Source: Rutstroemia sp. NJR-2017a BVV2 (taxonomy: Eukaryota > Ascomycota > Leotiomycetes > Helotiales > Rutstroemiaceae). Taken from it: a stretch of 64,000 nucleotides of DNA. Below, in pieces: positions 21,803-32,495 of the stretch. The stretch covers positions 186,001-250,000 of the forward strand of contig NJPS01000033.1 of assembly GCA_002946415.1 (NCBI GenBank), in the 5' to 3' direction. The position numbers and the translations under genes were made by a program. The notes beneath the pieces are model-generated. The model searched no databases and was not told the origin of the DNA. It was given only the letters and a program-made list of their open reading frames with translations. Within the stretch, counting starts at the first letter, position 1. Each line of letters starts with the position of its first letter.

Positions 21803-23284
21803 CTCGGCGGTGTTGGACTTGAATTCAGCTTAATTGCTTTTGCTAGATGGATGTAGAGTAGTAGGTTGAGAGAATGTGTAGAAAGTGAGAGGCAGATGCG
21901 CGTGTCGGCGAAGTGGGAGTATGTGGCCGCGGAGCCCGAGTATTCTGTGCAGATAGTAACCTTTCGGATGACTCTTCAGACTCGGTATTCTTGAACCAGG
22001 TACTTAAACCCTTCTCGATGTTGTCTTCAAAAAGTGGATGGGAGTGAATCGTTCGCGTTGTTGTTCGGTGCCAGGTATGGCTTTCTTTGTTCCGGTTATC
22101 GGTGTTTCGTAAGACCTGCGTGGGCTGAGAAAGGCAAGATTGATACTTCCTTCGCTGGCTGCGGAGGCTATACCAAGTTGTTCTCTAGCTAGACTGATGT
22201 CTAGCAGGTAAGGGGCATTGTCACTTTTGATGGATTGTTGATTGTTGCTGCGCTGGTGATGACAAGAGGAGGTTGAGTGCTGTTTAAGGAGGAGGAACCG
22301 TATGATGAGATAGAGTGGATCGCTTGATTGATAACCTTGGATTGCAACCGGCGAATGCGACACTAACCTGAAACGGCTTGGTGCTGTGGATTACGCGAGC
22401 TGGCGCAATCTGAATGGTGTGGGTCGCTCCCTTTCCCGTTCCCCAGAGATCTACAACCAATAAATGATTCTCGTGGTCATGGAAATGGCCAAAAATAAGT
22501 TATGAAAGTTGTGTATACTAGTACTAGATAGGTGTTGACGTTCGGAGTGTAAAGCAGGACTTCATACTTCGCAAATAATGCTTCCATGATCCAGTCATCG
22601 TCTAACTTAGTATGAGCAGATGAATCCGCTTACACGAATCTGACTGACTGAATGAAGCACGTTCGTACTAGTTTGCTGAATGCGGAAACCCGAGTCCTAA
22701 AAGTCCCTTACCCCCAACACAGCGAATCATACAAAAGCCTGTATCCGAATTTCAGCATGAGGCAGATATCGTGGCAGTCTGGATGGTGACAATGACAGGA
22801 AACGACCAGCAGATCCACATTTGATGCTAGTCACTCATCCATTAAACGTGACTTATAACTAAAAGCACATAGGGGAGTTCAGTTCATGTTCAGTCCACCG
22901 CCCTGTCCCGTTCGCCAGTCTCCATGCTTCATGAGCAATCTCTACCTGGCAAATCGCAAATCCCATGTCCGGCATTAAAAGCCCGGCCAAACTAAGCATC
23001 AACAAGAGGGCGCCCCTTTTGTGAAGCCAAATAAATGCCTTCCATCAAACATCACATATTCGCACATGCTGACAATGTCAGAGTATGCCAACCTCCTTTA
23101 AGCCACTAAGAATCTCTTGATTATCCTAAAGAGCGAATCAACCCCTAGTTAGCAGAGCAACGAATGGGCACAAAAAACTTCATGCAAGATGCGTTCAAAC
23201 TAGGACGAATATATATATTCTCGCACGCCAGACTCCAGACCGCCCCCAAATAATTCTGTATACATGTATAAAAGTAGCAGGTTT
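21803..23284. other. Intergenic region between MAF1 and the AP-1 sigma gene, 1.48 kb
   Basis: Upstream region of MAF1 (-) and downstream region of the AP-1 sigma gene (-). A 119-codon frame at 22004-22363 (-) lies in the MAF1 leader and looks non-coding. No other gene or motif recognised. Confidence 0.5.
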
Positions 23285-24127
23285 TCACATGAGTTTGGTA
23301 ATATCTTCGTCGACCTGGAAATGGAAAATGTGTATATCAGCATGAAAGAAAATTTGATGGATTTATGTGCTCTCCAGGTATATCGGAATTTGACGAAAAT
23401 CTTCCTCGACCAACCGCCATCATGCGAACTGATATCCACTAACCTCTGTATCCTCTATCGAGTCCTGCGCGGATATTACTCGGAGCACGTTCTTCTTGCT
23501 ACTCTCCTGCATTTCCCCGGCCAGCAGCAGCTCATCCAATATGAAGTATGCCTTTTGGAAGTTGAAGATGATGTCCTATACCACAGTTAGCCACAAGATT
23601 CCTCTGCTGTCTTCAGGCTTGTCGGGTTGGCATACCAGCTCGCACACATTTCCATAGTACTTGTCCATCTGCTCAACGTATCGGTGAACAATCTCCAAGG
23701 TAATCAGCTCATTGTCCGTTGAGGCGCAGCCGGCGATAAAGAAGAGCGAGGCATAGCGACGATAGACGATTTTCGAATCTGCGCCAAAAGTTCGTTAATT
23801 GAAAGTCCATAGGTGGCGAGTTCCCAGGCGAACGGTGCCGCAGATTCTAACCTTTGTATTCTAGGAAATTGCACATCCTCGTCCGGCGAGCCAGCACAAG
23901 TTGCGAAACATCTTTAATGATCTTGGCCTTGTCCTTTGGCGACAATGTGGTGAACCATTTCGCAAGTCTCTATTGAATATTAGGATACGTTCGAACTTAG
24001 GTCGGCGGTTGAAGAAAGGAGTGGACATACGACTTTGCCCTGTCGTGACAGCAGAATCAGATAGCTACAGCATCATTAGCAGACTCCAAACTCACAATGT
24101 CGGAATAAATACGTACTTAATCGCCAT
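23285..24127 (-). CDS. APS1: AP-1 clathrin adaptor complex small subunit sigma, 155 aa
   Basis: Small subunit of the AP-1 adaptor that sorts cargo into clathrin vesicles at the trans-Golgi and endosomes. Six exons, read by eye: 24127-24117 (11 nt), 24064-24031, 23969-23852, 23778-23636, 23575-23444, 23314-23285. All phases fit and total 468 nt. The joined product begins [20 protein letters not shown] and contains [67 protein letters not shown] and [13 protein letters not shown], ending DEDITKLM. These are strongly conserved AP-1 sigma segments (the LLLAGE and [10 protein letters not shown] regions separate it from AP-2 and AP-3). Length equals the family norm. Most exons are too short to stand out as open frames. 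Confidence 0.93.
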
Positions 24128-24531
24128 GACTGTTATTCGTGGTAAAAAGGAATAGTTGCGCAGCCCTGGACGTGTTGTCGACTAGACAAAGTAGCAAGGG
24201 TCGTGCTTAAACTTCGGAGCTTTACCCGTGGCTTCATTGGCATGACCCCCAAAGCTTACAAAGAAACAGCGGTTTGGAGGGGTATTCGAGCGGAAATGCT
24301 TATGACAGCAATCATGAAATAATATCATCGCATAAATTTCTAACTTATGCTACTAGTTTTTCCTACTTTTTCTTCATCCTTCCTCTTCTTGTACATTTTT
24401 TCCTGATAAAGATCACTGGTTTGGAATTCTAGATTTTCTTGTATTCTTTAATTACAACCCAGGCCTATTGGACCTCACACGCATTCTTGGAGACTTTGCG
24501 CATCCCACTTCTGCGCATCAGTACATTCAAG
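24128..24531. other. Divergent promoter region, AP-1 sigma / glutamate-cysteine ligase subunit
   Basis: 404 bp between two divergent start codons. AT-rich stretch at 24320-24440. No recognisable Yap-type (TTACTAA) site was found upstream of the ligase gene. Confidence 0.45.
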
Positions 24532-25531
24532 ATGACGCGACTAATCCTTTCTACATCGTACGAATTCTCTTAATTTCGCACTTTTTGAGAGACATACTGA
24601 CTTGTCACGCAGTAATATTATGATCGGTGGTCCGTCGATCATCAGAAAACCAGGCGCAGACCGATCGAACCTGGAGCTCACAAACTCCCTCCGAAGCAAT
24701 TTTCTCGCCGCGCAACAAGACTACTCACCCTCTCCCTCGGAAACGAACGGATACAGCGAAGAAGACTACAACGGAGATGCGCCATCTCGTAGGCCTCCCG
24801 TGTCGATTTGGACAACCAGGCAAGACGACGATTTCTACATCCCAACCATAGATTGGTCGTTATCCGGGCTGTCAGAAGAGCCTGAAAACTACGAAATCAC
24901 AGTCAAACTATTCTATCTGTCCGGCGCAGACGTAAAGAAAAGACACAAATATACTAGAGATGCTTTGAATCTCGTGATGAAAGAGCTAGGCGTCCAGTCA
25001 ATTGATCTCTTGATCGTCTCCTTCCCAGGAATGTCCTTCGACGGAGATTGTGAATGGGAGGCGGACAAGAAGAACGCGGAACAAGGGAATATGGAAGAAG
25101 AGATCGAAACCTGGTCTATTGCCGAAGAGCTGTACGGGCAAGGGATTGTTCGAAAGCTTGGATTGGCAGAATTCGGCAGCGGGAAGCTCTCCAATTTTTT
25201 GGCGCATGTCAAAGTGCGACCACAAGTTGACCAGATCAACGTCAAAGATTGTTGTAAAGTTCCACAACCTCTGGCCAAACTTGCGAAACAGGAAAACATC
25301 GAGCTTCTGACTCACAATGATTGTACAAACATTCTACCAAGTGGTACTCTGCGAGAGTTGCTCGGGCAAGGTGTAAGAGGCGCGGGCGTCCTCTCGGAGA
25401 CCAAGAGAGGCATAGATGGTATGAAGGGAGACTTAACTCCAGAGTGGGTTGTCAAATACACCGCTATTGTCCGCGATCGAGGTGTGATAGAGAACAAGGG
25501 ATATTTCGCTTCGGCAGAGCTGAAGGAGTGA
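24532..25531 (+). CDS. Glutamate-cysteine ligase regulatory (modifier) subunit, 314 aa
   Basis: Modifier subunit (GCLM type) of gamma-glutamylcysteine synthetase, the rate-limiting step of glutathione synthesis. Exons 24532-24557 and 24613-25531; the junction gives MTRLILSTS-NIMIGGPSI, the usual start of fungal homologues. An aldo-keto-reductase-like fold follows: DLLIVSFPGMSFDG, WSIAEELYGQGIVRKLGLAEF (the shared AKR-like run), VDQINVKDCCKVPQPLAKLA, and LLTHNDCTNILP near residue 245. It lacks a complete AKR catalytic tetrad, as expected for the non-catalytic subunit. A poorly conserved linker of charged and Pro residues lies at about 40-75. It is convergent with BUD32, with about 220 bp between stop codons. 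Confidence 0.9.
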
Positions 25532-25748
25532 AGAAAGATAGCATGATAGATTTTGTCGATTGAACTGTAGGGAAGGGATATAGGCGTACGGCGTTGTGAT
25601 AGCACCAATGAGGGCTTAGCGATGAGTTGATAGATGAAACACAAGAATAATTTCGTACCAGTATGAGTCCCTTTATGTCTTGGAAATGGTCGCCGAAGCA
25701 AGATTGGCTAGCAGACGCCGCGTAGAGTGAACGGCGACTTTGACGTAT

Positions 25749-26591
25749 TCAACCCAGCATACTTCTCTTCCTCCCTCTCATTCTGACTCCTTCGAGCTTC
25801 TTTAAGACTACCAGCGCGCCCTTGAAACTCTTCCCATAAGCAACCAAGACTTCCTTGAACAGATGTTCGGCCCGCGAGTGCGTGCTTCCAAAAGCCCTTT
25901 CCAACACATAGAGATCCACAGCCCTATCTTCATCATGCGTACTTTGACTTGCCAGCCCAAAATCGATAATCACAATCTCCCCTTGTAGGTTTGTCTCCGC
26001 CTCAGTCTCAGTCTCACTCGGCCGTAACATCAAGTTACTCGTCGTCAAATCCCCGTGTACAACGCCGACGCTGTGCATCTTCCCTACCGCTTCACCCATT
26101 CTCCTCATCAGATCCACGGCATCCTTGGCGTCCGTTGCAGTATCGTTTCCCTCCGCGCCATCATTCTCCCCAATCACACCCAGCTCCTTCTTCTTCTCCA
26201 ACCACTCATTTATCCTGACTCGTACCACATCGCCCGTAATCCACTCAAACATCAGCCAACCCCCCGCCTCATCCATGGCGTAGACTGCCGGCACATTCAC
26301 TCCCTCGCGCCTGCATTTCGCCAACACTCTCGCCTCGCTCAATATCCGATGTTTGGTCAGCCGCTGATCGAGGATCGGATGTCGATATGGTTTCGAAGGT
26401 CGGTATTTGACTGCGGCGGGTATTTCGGGGAGGAGATATGTTGACTTGAACAGGAGGGCTTCGGCGCCTTGAGCTATGAGAGTGGGGGGAGTGGAGGAGG
26501 GGTAATTGAAGAGGTTAGGGAGGGGTGGATTGGCTGTTATGGGCGTTGCGGCGTCTGTTGACGGCGGCGGTATTGGAGTTTGGACTTCCAT
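25749..26591 (-). CDS. BUD32: Bud32/PRPK kinase of the KEOPS (EKC) complex, 280 aa
   Basis: Small atypical kinase/ATPase of KEOPS, needed for the universal t6A37 modification of ANN-decoding tRNAs and for telomere maintenance. One exon. Motifs in order: QGAEALLFK (nucleotide loop), AAVKYRPSKPYRHP (Lys of the beta3 strand), LDQRLTKHRILSEARVL, WLMFEWITG (hinge), HGDLTTSNLML (catalytic loop), IIDFGLA (metal-binding Asp), and the basic C-terminal RMRGRKRSMLG, a Bud32 hallmark. A 30-residue acidic insert (about residues 140-165) follows the hinge. Length is near the family norm of 260-280. No other KEOPS subunit is recognised in this window. Confidence 0.95.
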   Translation of the reverse strand: MEVQTPIPPPSTDAATPITANPPLPNLFNYPSSTPPTLIAQGAEALLFKSTYLLPEIPAAVKYRPSKPYRHPILDQRLTKHRILSEARVLAKCRREGVNVPAVYAMDEAGGWLMFEWITGDVVRVRINEWLEKKKELGVIGENDGAEGNDTATDAKDAVDLMRRMGEAVGKMHSVGVVHGDLTTSNLMLRPSETETEAETNLQGEIVIIDFGLASQSTHDEDRAVDLYVLERAFGSTHSRAEHLFKEVLVAYGKSFKGALVVLKKLEGVRMRGRKRSMLG

Positions 26592-27608
26592 TTTGTGTTG
26601 ATGTAGCAGTATGGAACTTCGTATGTACGGTGTACGGTGTACGGGCGTATATATTTACGGGTTGTCGTCAAGCAGGCAGATGTTGTTGAGTCAAAATGCA
26701 ATGATGTGGATTTTTATTATTCTACTGCAGACGGACTACTGTACCCCACCCTGCAAACACAGCAAACGTACACTTGCCCCCTCTTTTTGGTCGATGTCTT
26801 GCATCACTGCATTGCATCACAATTCCCAGCTCGCGGTAGAAATTCCCAAGTAAAGAAGTTTTGCGACTTTGAGGATAACTTCGTGATTCAAGTGAATGTG
26901 CGGTCAATTAGAAAGCTAGAGGGAAGTGTTGCACCGGCGCACCAGTGCTTGCCCTAATCACACGATAATTGACGCCATTTCCGACACACCATCACACTCG
27001 ATCTCAACTCCAGGATCCCTTTCCCGAAAATTCAATACTCCCGCGCACTCGAGGCACTCCCAAAAGGCCGCATGTGATGGGCTCTGCAAGTGCAAGGGTC
27101 GTGTGCGCACCACGCCGTTCACGCCCACCACCTAATTGGTTTGGTGCAGACAAATACTACCATGGAAGAGCACAGAAACCTGTTGGAGGGGTTGGAGTGG
27201 TTGGAGTGGTTGGAGGTAAGCCATCCCATCCCATCGCATCCGGCACAGGAACCATTTACCTTAGACTTATTCCTTCTCTTCCCTTCTTTTTTTCTTCCCT
27301 TGCCTCCCCCTCCCTGTGCTCCCTATAGGTACATTAGTCCTACACGGAGTATTACCTCATCCTCTTTAAACCCATCTATCTATCGGCCCTGCCCTTCCAT
27401 CCATCCATCCACCCATCCACCCATCCACCCATCCTTCAACCTCTCAACAATACGAAATATGCGCATAGAACTATTCAAATCCAGACCACTCGGTTCTCCT
27501 TCTTTCCTTTCTCTCGTTTTCGCATAACTCCTAATCCTTTCTTTTTCCCTCTCACCAACTCTCCCTCTCGCTCTCTATCTCCTCTCTCTCCCCCGCCCCC
27601 CAAAACCA
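26592..27608. other. Divergent intergenic region, BUD32 / 259-aa protein gene
   Basis: About 1 kb. It contains a tetranucleotide repeat at 27397-27434 and a long pyrimidine-rich stretch (27260-27600) typical of a fungal 5' leader. No gene or clear factor site recognised. Confidence 0.5.
27397..27434 (+). repeat. Tetranucleotide microsatellite (ccat/ccac)
   Basis: Three ccat units then alternating ccac and ccat units, non-coding, in the leader region of the 259-aa gene. Confidence 0.85.
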
Positions 27609-28388
27609 ATGTCGGACGTTATGCCATCCGCGAAGCCGCTCCCGCTTCCGTCCATATCGTATTCCTATTCCTTATCGCTACCCCTCCTAACCGCGACCTT
27701 TTCGTCCGTGGTGATCCTCGTGCAATTCGGCAGCACCTACGTGCACGCCTATTTCCACTCGACGTCCGAACTCACCACCTTTCTCGATGTGCTCACCGAC
27801 GCCATCGTCGAAAACGAGAGTTACGACCGCGACATCTCGCGCGTCGGAAAACTCGAGGATCGCATCCGTCTCGGGCGTTTGCTGGGCGAGATCCGCAAAT
27901 TGGGCGATGAGTTGAGGGAGCAGGTCGATGGCTTGGTGGTTAATAGCGGGGAGAGGGATATGCGTTTGAGAGGCAAGATGAGGTTGTTGTGGGTGTGGAA
28001 GAGGAAGGGTTTGAATGGGCGAATGAAAAGATTGGACGCGCTACGGATGCGCTTTTTGGTGGCGTATATGGGGATTGTAGCTGCGGGAGGGGTTATGGCT
28101 CAAGAAAAAGAGAAAGAAAACGGACTGGGAATCTTCGGCTCCCCGCAAAGAGGTCCACGACGGAGTCTCCCCGCAACTCTAGAAGAGAGCATTGTGAGGA
28201 CGCCGCCGCTAAGAAGGATCACGAGTAACGCCATGGGACATAATGAGGGAACCGGTGGTCCCCAGCGAGCCGGCTGGATGGGCGTAGTGAGCGAGTTACA
28301 AAACAGTCCCCTGATGCATAAGCGGAGAGCTTCGATCGAGCAATCCTCGTCATCGGGAAGCCCAAGATCGCCGAGAACATTGATCTAA
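27609..28388 (+). CDS. Unrecognised protein, 259 aa, possible N-terminal membrane segment
   Basis: I do not recognise the family. It is a single exon with a pyrimidine-rich leader and ATG at 27609. Residues about 17-45 are hydrophobic (LPLLTATFSSVVILVQFG) and could be a signal anchor. A long helical, charged region follows (about 70-150: KLEDRIRLGRLLGEIRKLGDEL), then WVWKRKGLNGRMKRLDALRMRF. The C-terminal third is Ser/Arg-rich and probably disordered (PRRSLPATLEES, SSSSGSPRSPRTLI), with several SP/RXXS sites that could be phosphorylated. Codon use and uninterrupted length support a real gene. Confidence 0.6.
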   Translation: MSDVMPSAKPLPLPSISYSYSLSLPLLTATFSSVVILVQFGSTYVHAYFHSTSELTTFLDVLTDAIVENESYDRDISRVGKLEDRIRLGRLLGEIRKLGDELREQVDGLVVNSGERDMRLRGKMRLLWVWKRKGLNGRMKRLDALRMRFLVAYMGIVAAGGVMAQEKEKENGLGIFGSPQRGPRRSLPATLEESIVRTPPLRRITSNAMGHNEGTGGPQRAGWMGVVSELQNSPLMHKRRASIEQSSSSGSPRSPRTLI

Positions 28389-29150
28389 CCATGTTTCTCT
28401 CCTCTAATGCGGTTTCAGATTTGCGTTTCTGTCATAAACTATACACACCAGTGCTCGACGGACATCCCTCCTTGACACTACAGAAACAAACGTCTTCACA
28501 ACGACTACACACAACATACACAAAGCCGAGCTAAACGACTTTTTAACGCCATGATATAACGATACATTACAGATACAGACTTTTTTACGAAATAAACGAT
28601 TAACGAAAAAAATGACCAACAGTGGTCATGTGGTAGAATGCAGGACGTAAATTTTCAGGATCATTTGTTGCAGCCGCGTGCGGCTTTGCAGCAATCTATA
28701 CCCCCTTTTCTTATGGTTGGATGGTGGATGGATGGACGGCGATGGAGTCGGTTTGGGTTGGCTTGGGTTGGTTTGGGATAGGCTTTTTGGTAATATATCT
28801 TGGGGGAGAACTTAAGGATGGATTTGGGATATATTAGGATATTTTTATTGTGTATTCTCGATGCTGATGGTTGTGGGTGTGGCGATGTGGATGGATTAGG
28901 ATGGGAGGTGTTTAGTGCGGTTTCTATGAGATATCATTCTCTCCATCTGAACGCTTTCGATGATTGAGTTGACCAGCTTCTGGTGTGTAGGCGGGGAAGA
29001 TAGCATTCATTGCTTAGCGAGATATCATCACTCTCTTTACAGTATCGTCTTCAATGGGTAGATCAAGCTGCATGCATAAAAATACAATATCATCGTTCAC
29101 ATTCCCATCTTTCCTCCCAAGTCAAGTCTCTCCATCATGAAGAAATCCCA
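28389..29150. other. Convergent 3' intergenic region, 762 bp
   Basis: Facing 3' ends of the 259-aa gene (+) and the coiled-coil gene (-). G/T-rich stretches (28730-28900) with repeated ggatgg and gggttgg-like words. Nothing else seen. Confidence 0.5.
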
Positions 29151-31055
29151 TCAAACCTCAAAAATCTCCCCGACCCCCTCCCCACCACCCCTCCTATTCT
29201 CCACCAAATCCAACCTCCACCCCTCCCAATTCTTCAACTCGCGCTTAATCTCCTTAATCCTCTCAATCCTCTTCTTCATCTCCTCCTCCTGCGCCGCCCT
29301 AAACGCCTCCTCATCAAACTCCAACTCATCATCATCCTCCAGCAACCCGTCATCATCCGCCCCCGCCCCGGCCCCCGCACCCACCGGCGCCGTCCCCCCC
29401 GTAATAGCATTAAACCCACTCGTCAAGAAATCCCCAATGCCCTTCCCCTGCGCAAAGCTCTTCCTCCTGCCATACGGACTACCTCCCCCCAAATCCACAT
29501 CCGTGAATCGCGCGCCGGGACTGACTCCCCCGCCATCTTCTTCACCTTCTAGTTCTCTCCTCCTCTCTCTCCATACCCCGCGTCGTAGTTCATGCACTTC
29601 AGCTTCCAGATCTCGGACTTTCTTCTCCAGACGCTGTCGTTCTTCATTTTCCAATTCGTCGACGCCATCGTCGTCGATTCCTTGCGCGTCTCGTTTCTTC
29701 AATCTTTCACGCTCCTCTTTTAGTCTTGCGTTTTCGTTTTCGGCATTCGCTAATCGAGATTTCAGATCCGAAGCCTCCTTTTCAATCTTCTCCCGTTCCT
29801 TCTTCTGCGCCTGCGAGCGAGCATCATGCTCTTTGTGAAGCGTAGTCAAAGTCTGGACTTTCTTCTCCAAAGCCTCGACCTTCTTCTGCAGCTCCTCGCT
29901 ATGCGTCTTAGCATCCTCCGCTTCTTTCTCCAAAGATCGTAGTTTTGTCTCTGCCGAAGTACGTTCGCTGCCTTCTTTAACTGCCTTTTCTGTAATGCGT
30001 TCGAGGTTCTTTTTCACATCTCCTAGTTCGCGCTGGGCGTTTGCGGCTGCCTTTTCACTTCGAGTCAGCTTGTCTTCGAGCGCTGAAATCTGTTCTTTCT
30101 CTACGGATGATCCCGACGCAATGCGGTCGAGCTGTGCGCGGAGGTTTGAGATCTCAATCTCCATCGATTCAATCGTTGATGATTTCGACCGCAATTCAGC
30201 TTCTAGATCCGATGGTGCGTGTGTAACAGACATCGATGGCGACGATCCATGTCTGGTACCTCGAGACGCCTGGACTTGGAGTTGGGTGTTCTGTCGTTGG
30301 AGAGCTGCAATTTCTAATTTCTGCAATGATAGTTAGACGGAGCAGTACCTCCAAGGAATGAGACAGAGGCTTACCAGCTTCTCCAACTCCTCTGATGATG
30401 CGCCTCCCGATTCCTTCTCTCCTTTGGTAGATTCGCCGTCCACTTCTCTCAAATCTTCCAACTCCTCCTCCGCCTTCTTCCACCTCTTCTCCGCATCCCC
30501 CGCTTCCTTCGCCAACCTCTTATTCTCCCTTTCCAGCTCCTCAATCCTTATAGCCTGCTTTCTGTAAATATCCGGCGCGGTATCTCCGCTTGGGCTGAAA
30601 GCAATTTCTGGTGAAAGTGGTCCTGATGCTTGTCTGAAGGATGAAGACCGCATCTTCGATTGAACCGACAACGAGGGCGATCTTCCATGTCTGCCAGCGC
30701 CTAGTTCGGCAACCTTTTCCTCTTCATCCTTGGCTTCGTTAACTTCCACGGACACTTCCTCTTTTTTCTCTTCCACTTTGACTGGTTCTTGCGGCTCGGC
30801 TTCTGGTTCCGGGGTGGGCTCAGGTTTGTCCTCATTGTTCGAGGCTTCTGTCACAGTTTCTGCTTTGTCTTTTTCTTCCTCCTTCCCTCCGCTCTTCTTC
30901 ATTTTCTTCTTCTTCATTTGCTCCACCTACGTACCATCGATCAGTATCATGCGCTCAAGCTATGCCGCTCCCTGTTTACACATAGGATAACATACACGTT
31001 TCTTTGCAGCTGCAAGCCTTTCGGCTTTTGCCTTATCTTCCTCTGCATCAGCCAT
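29151..31055 (-). CDS. Golgin-like coiled-coil protein (Rud3-like), 593 aa
   Basis: Exons: 31055-30996, 30926-30375, 30320-29151; junctions are in frame (AAAKKR-VEQMKK and LEKL-KLEIAAL). The N-terminus MADAEEDKAKAERLAAAKKR, a Lys/Glu-rich disordered region (about 25-110), a central continuous coiled coil (about 140-440) with many heptads, and a C-terminal segment (EEAFRAAQEEEMKKRIERI then NWEGWRLDLVE) resemble fungal golgin/Rud3-type Golgi tethers. The end is glycine-rich (ENRRGGGEGVGEIFEV). No transmembrane segment. Because coiled coils resemble one another, the Golgi assignment is tentative; some genomes name such genes M-protein-repeat proteins. Confidence 0.65.
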
Positions 31056-31427
31056 GGTGGTAGTCCCAATTATAATACTTTTCTCTCAATATGTCGTATT
31101 CTGTCGATTTGTGTTGCGCGAGATTCGAAATACTTAGCAACACTTTCGAGTTCAGACCAGCTTGTCCCTCCGTACTTGCACATTGCTCTGCGACGCTAAA
31201 CTAGCTGCCGCGATTTTGACAGGGATGTCGCAACTCCTAGGCGATCTTTGGCAGTGACGGCTGTCTAGGCCCGTTACACAGTAGCCTTCTCGGTGTGTCC
31301 TTTATCAGTTGCTATCTCTCTTTCTAGCCTTCCCATTTTCCGTCATCGTCATTCCATCTCTCCTCTCTTCTCAATTCAGTTTTCATACAATTGTACAGTG
31401 CTTTTGCTCAACTTCCACTTATGTACA
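31056..31427. other. Divergent promoter, coiled-coil gene / roadblock-like gene
   Basis: 372 bp between the two start codons, with a CT-rich leader on the right side (31300-31380). It includes the short upstream frame described separately. Confidence 0.5.
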
Positions 31428-31441
31428 ATGACAACGTCTAA
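31421..31441 (+). promoter_or_regulatory. Six-codon upstream ORF overlapping the main start
   Basis: ATG TAC AAT GAC AAC GTC TAA starts 7 nt before the main ATG (31428) in another frame and ends 14 nt inside it. A ribosome that starts at the first ATG would bypass the main one, so it could reduce translation. The effect is an inference. Confidence 0.45.
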
Positions 31442-32093
31442 TCCCAATACCAACTCGAATCGGAACCTCTGCCTCCACCTAACCGACAGCTCTCTCATTC
31501 CCCTCCTATCGAGCTCCACTTCCACTTCCGCCGCACAACCCACCAGTTCCCCCTCTCCACAAGCTGCCTCCCTTACAGCTCTTACATCCACCGCGTTATC
31601 AGCATATGATGCATCACTTAGATTCAATTACGGTTTGCCCGAACGAATAATAATCGAGTCAGAATCATCCGGACCTATCCTTCTGCACTCCTTCCTCAAT
31701 CCCTCCTCCCCCTCCTCGTCTAAACCTAGCAATCGTCGTCGAGCCCCGAACTCAGATTTACTCAATGGACTATCCAGTATTCGAGGACGGGAAATCTTAT
31801 CCGCAGCTCGAGAGGAGATGAGACCATTAAGCGGGACTACAGAAGGCAGTCGAAACCACTCGCCTACACAGAATGATAATCAAGAAGAGGAGGCGCATTC
31901 AGAGGAAGTGAAGGAGTCGCTGGCGTTATTGCTAGTTGGCACGGTAGTGGTGCGCTCTGCCAATGAGATGAACGAGGCTAGGAAAGCGGCGCAGAAAGTG
32001 GAGAAGGTTGGGAAGCAATTTCAGAGGGAATGGAGCAGAGGCAAAGAGATAACAGGAGAGAGGGATGCCAATGCTGTGGTTGGAGAGGGGTGA
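31428..32093 (+). CDS. Small protein, possibly roadblock/LAMTOR-like, 221 aa
   Basis: Single exon. The N-terminal half (LCLHLTDSSLIPLL, SLTALTSTALSAYDASLRF, PERIIIESESSGPILLHSF) and the C-terminal block (SLALLLVGTVVVRSANEMNE, ARKAAQKVEKVGKQFQREW) have the alternation of strand and helix expected of a roadblock/LC7 fold. They are separated by a 90-residue serine- and charge-rich insert. Fungal Ragulator/EGO-type subunits have this size and order, but the match is weak and by eye only. There is no membrane segment; a myristoylation site is absent (residue 2 is Thr). Confidence 0.5.
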   Translation: MTTSNPNTNSNRNLCLHLTDSSLIPLLSSSTSTSAAQPTSSPSPQAASLTALTSTALSAYDASLRFNYGLPERIIIESESSGPILLHSFLNPSSPSSSKPSNRRRAPNSDLLNGLSSIRGREILSAAREEMRPLSGTTEGSRNHSPTQNDNQEEEAHSEEVKESLALLLVGTVVVRSANEMNEARKAAQKVEKVGKQFQREWSRGKEITGERDANAVVGEG

Positions 32094-32495
32094 GATAGTT
32101 TTGGAAATCGAACAGGAGTTTTTGGATAAGAGGTAGTTAATTGGCGCCATTAACGCGAGTCCGGCTGAAGGATGCACAAAGGTGCAGCAGCGACTACATC
32201 CTTTGGAGGCAGACTATCGAGTCATCAGGCAGACTCGGCAAAAGTGGTCCATGAGAATGAAGTATTCTGCGGATGCTTGAATGTACAGTAAAGGAAACGT
32301 TCAACGAGATAATAAAAGGACTGGGAGCGTGGACACAATACGGCATACCTAAGGTCAACTGCTTGTCGGAAGAACGCTTCATTTACATAATTGGTTCATT
32401 TACTTATTGTTCAAATTCTATTTAGCAGGTTACACCTGTCCCTGCTCCTTTTCATGAAAAAACCCAAAATCATTCGTAGACATACTCCATCACAT
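32094..32495. other. Convergent 3' intergenic region, 402 bp
   Basis: Facing 3' ends of the roadblock-like gene (+) and transketolase (-). Nothing recognised. Confidence 0.5.

Noticed and set aside
29010..29838. Long + strand frames opposite the coiled-coil gene
   Set aside because: Pro/Ser/Leu-rich translations are the complement of Glu/Lys/Arg-rich coiled-coil codons; no independent support.
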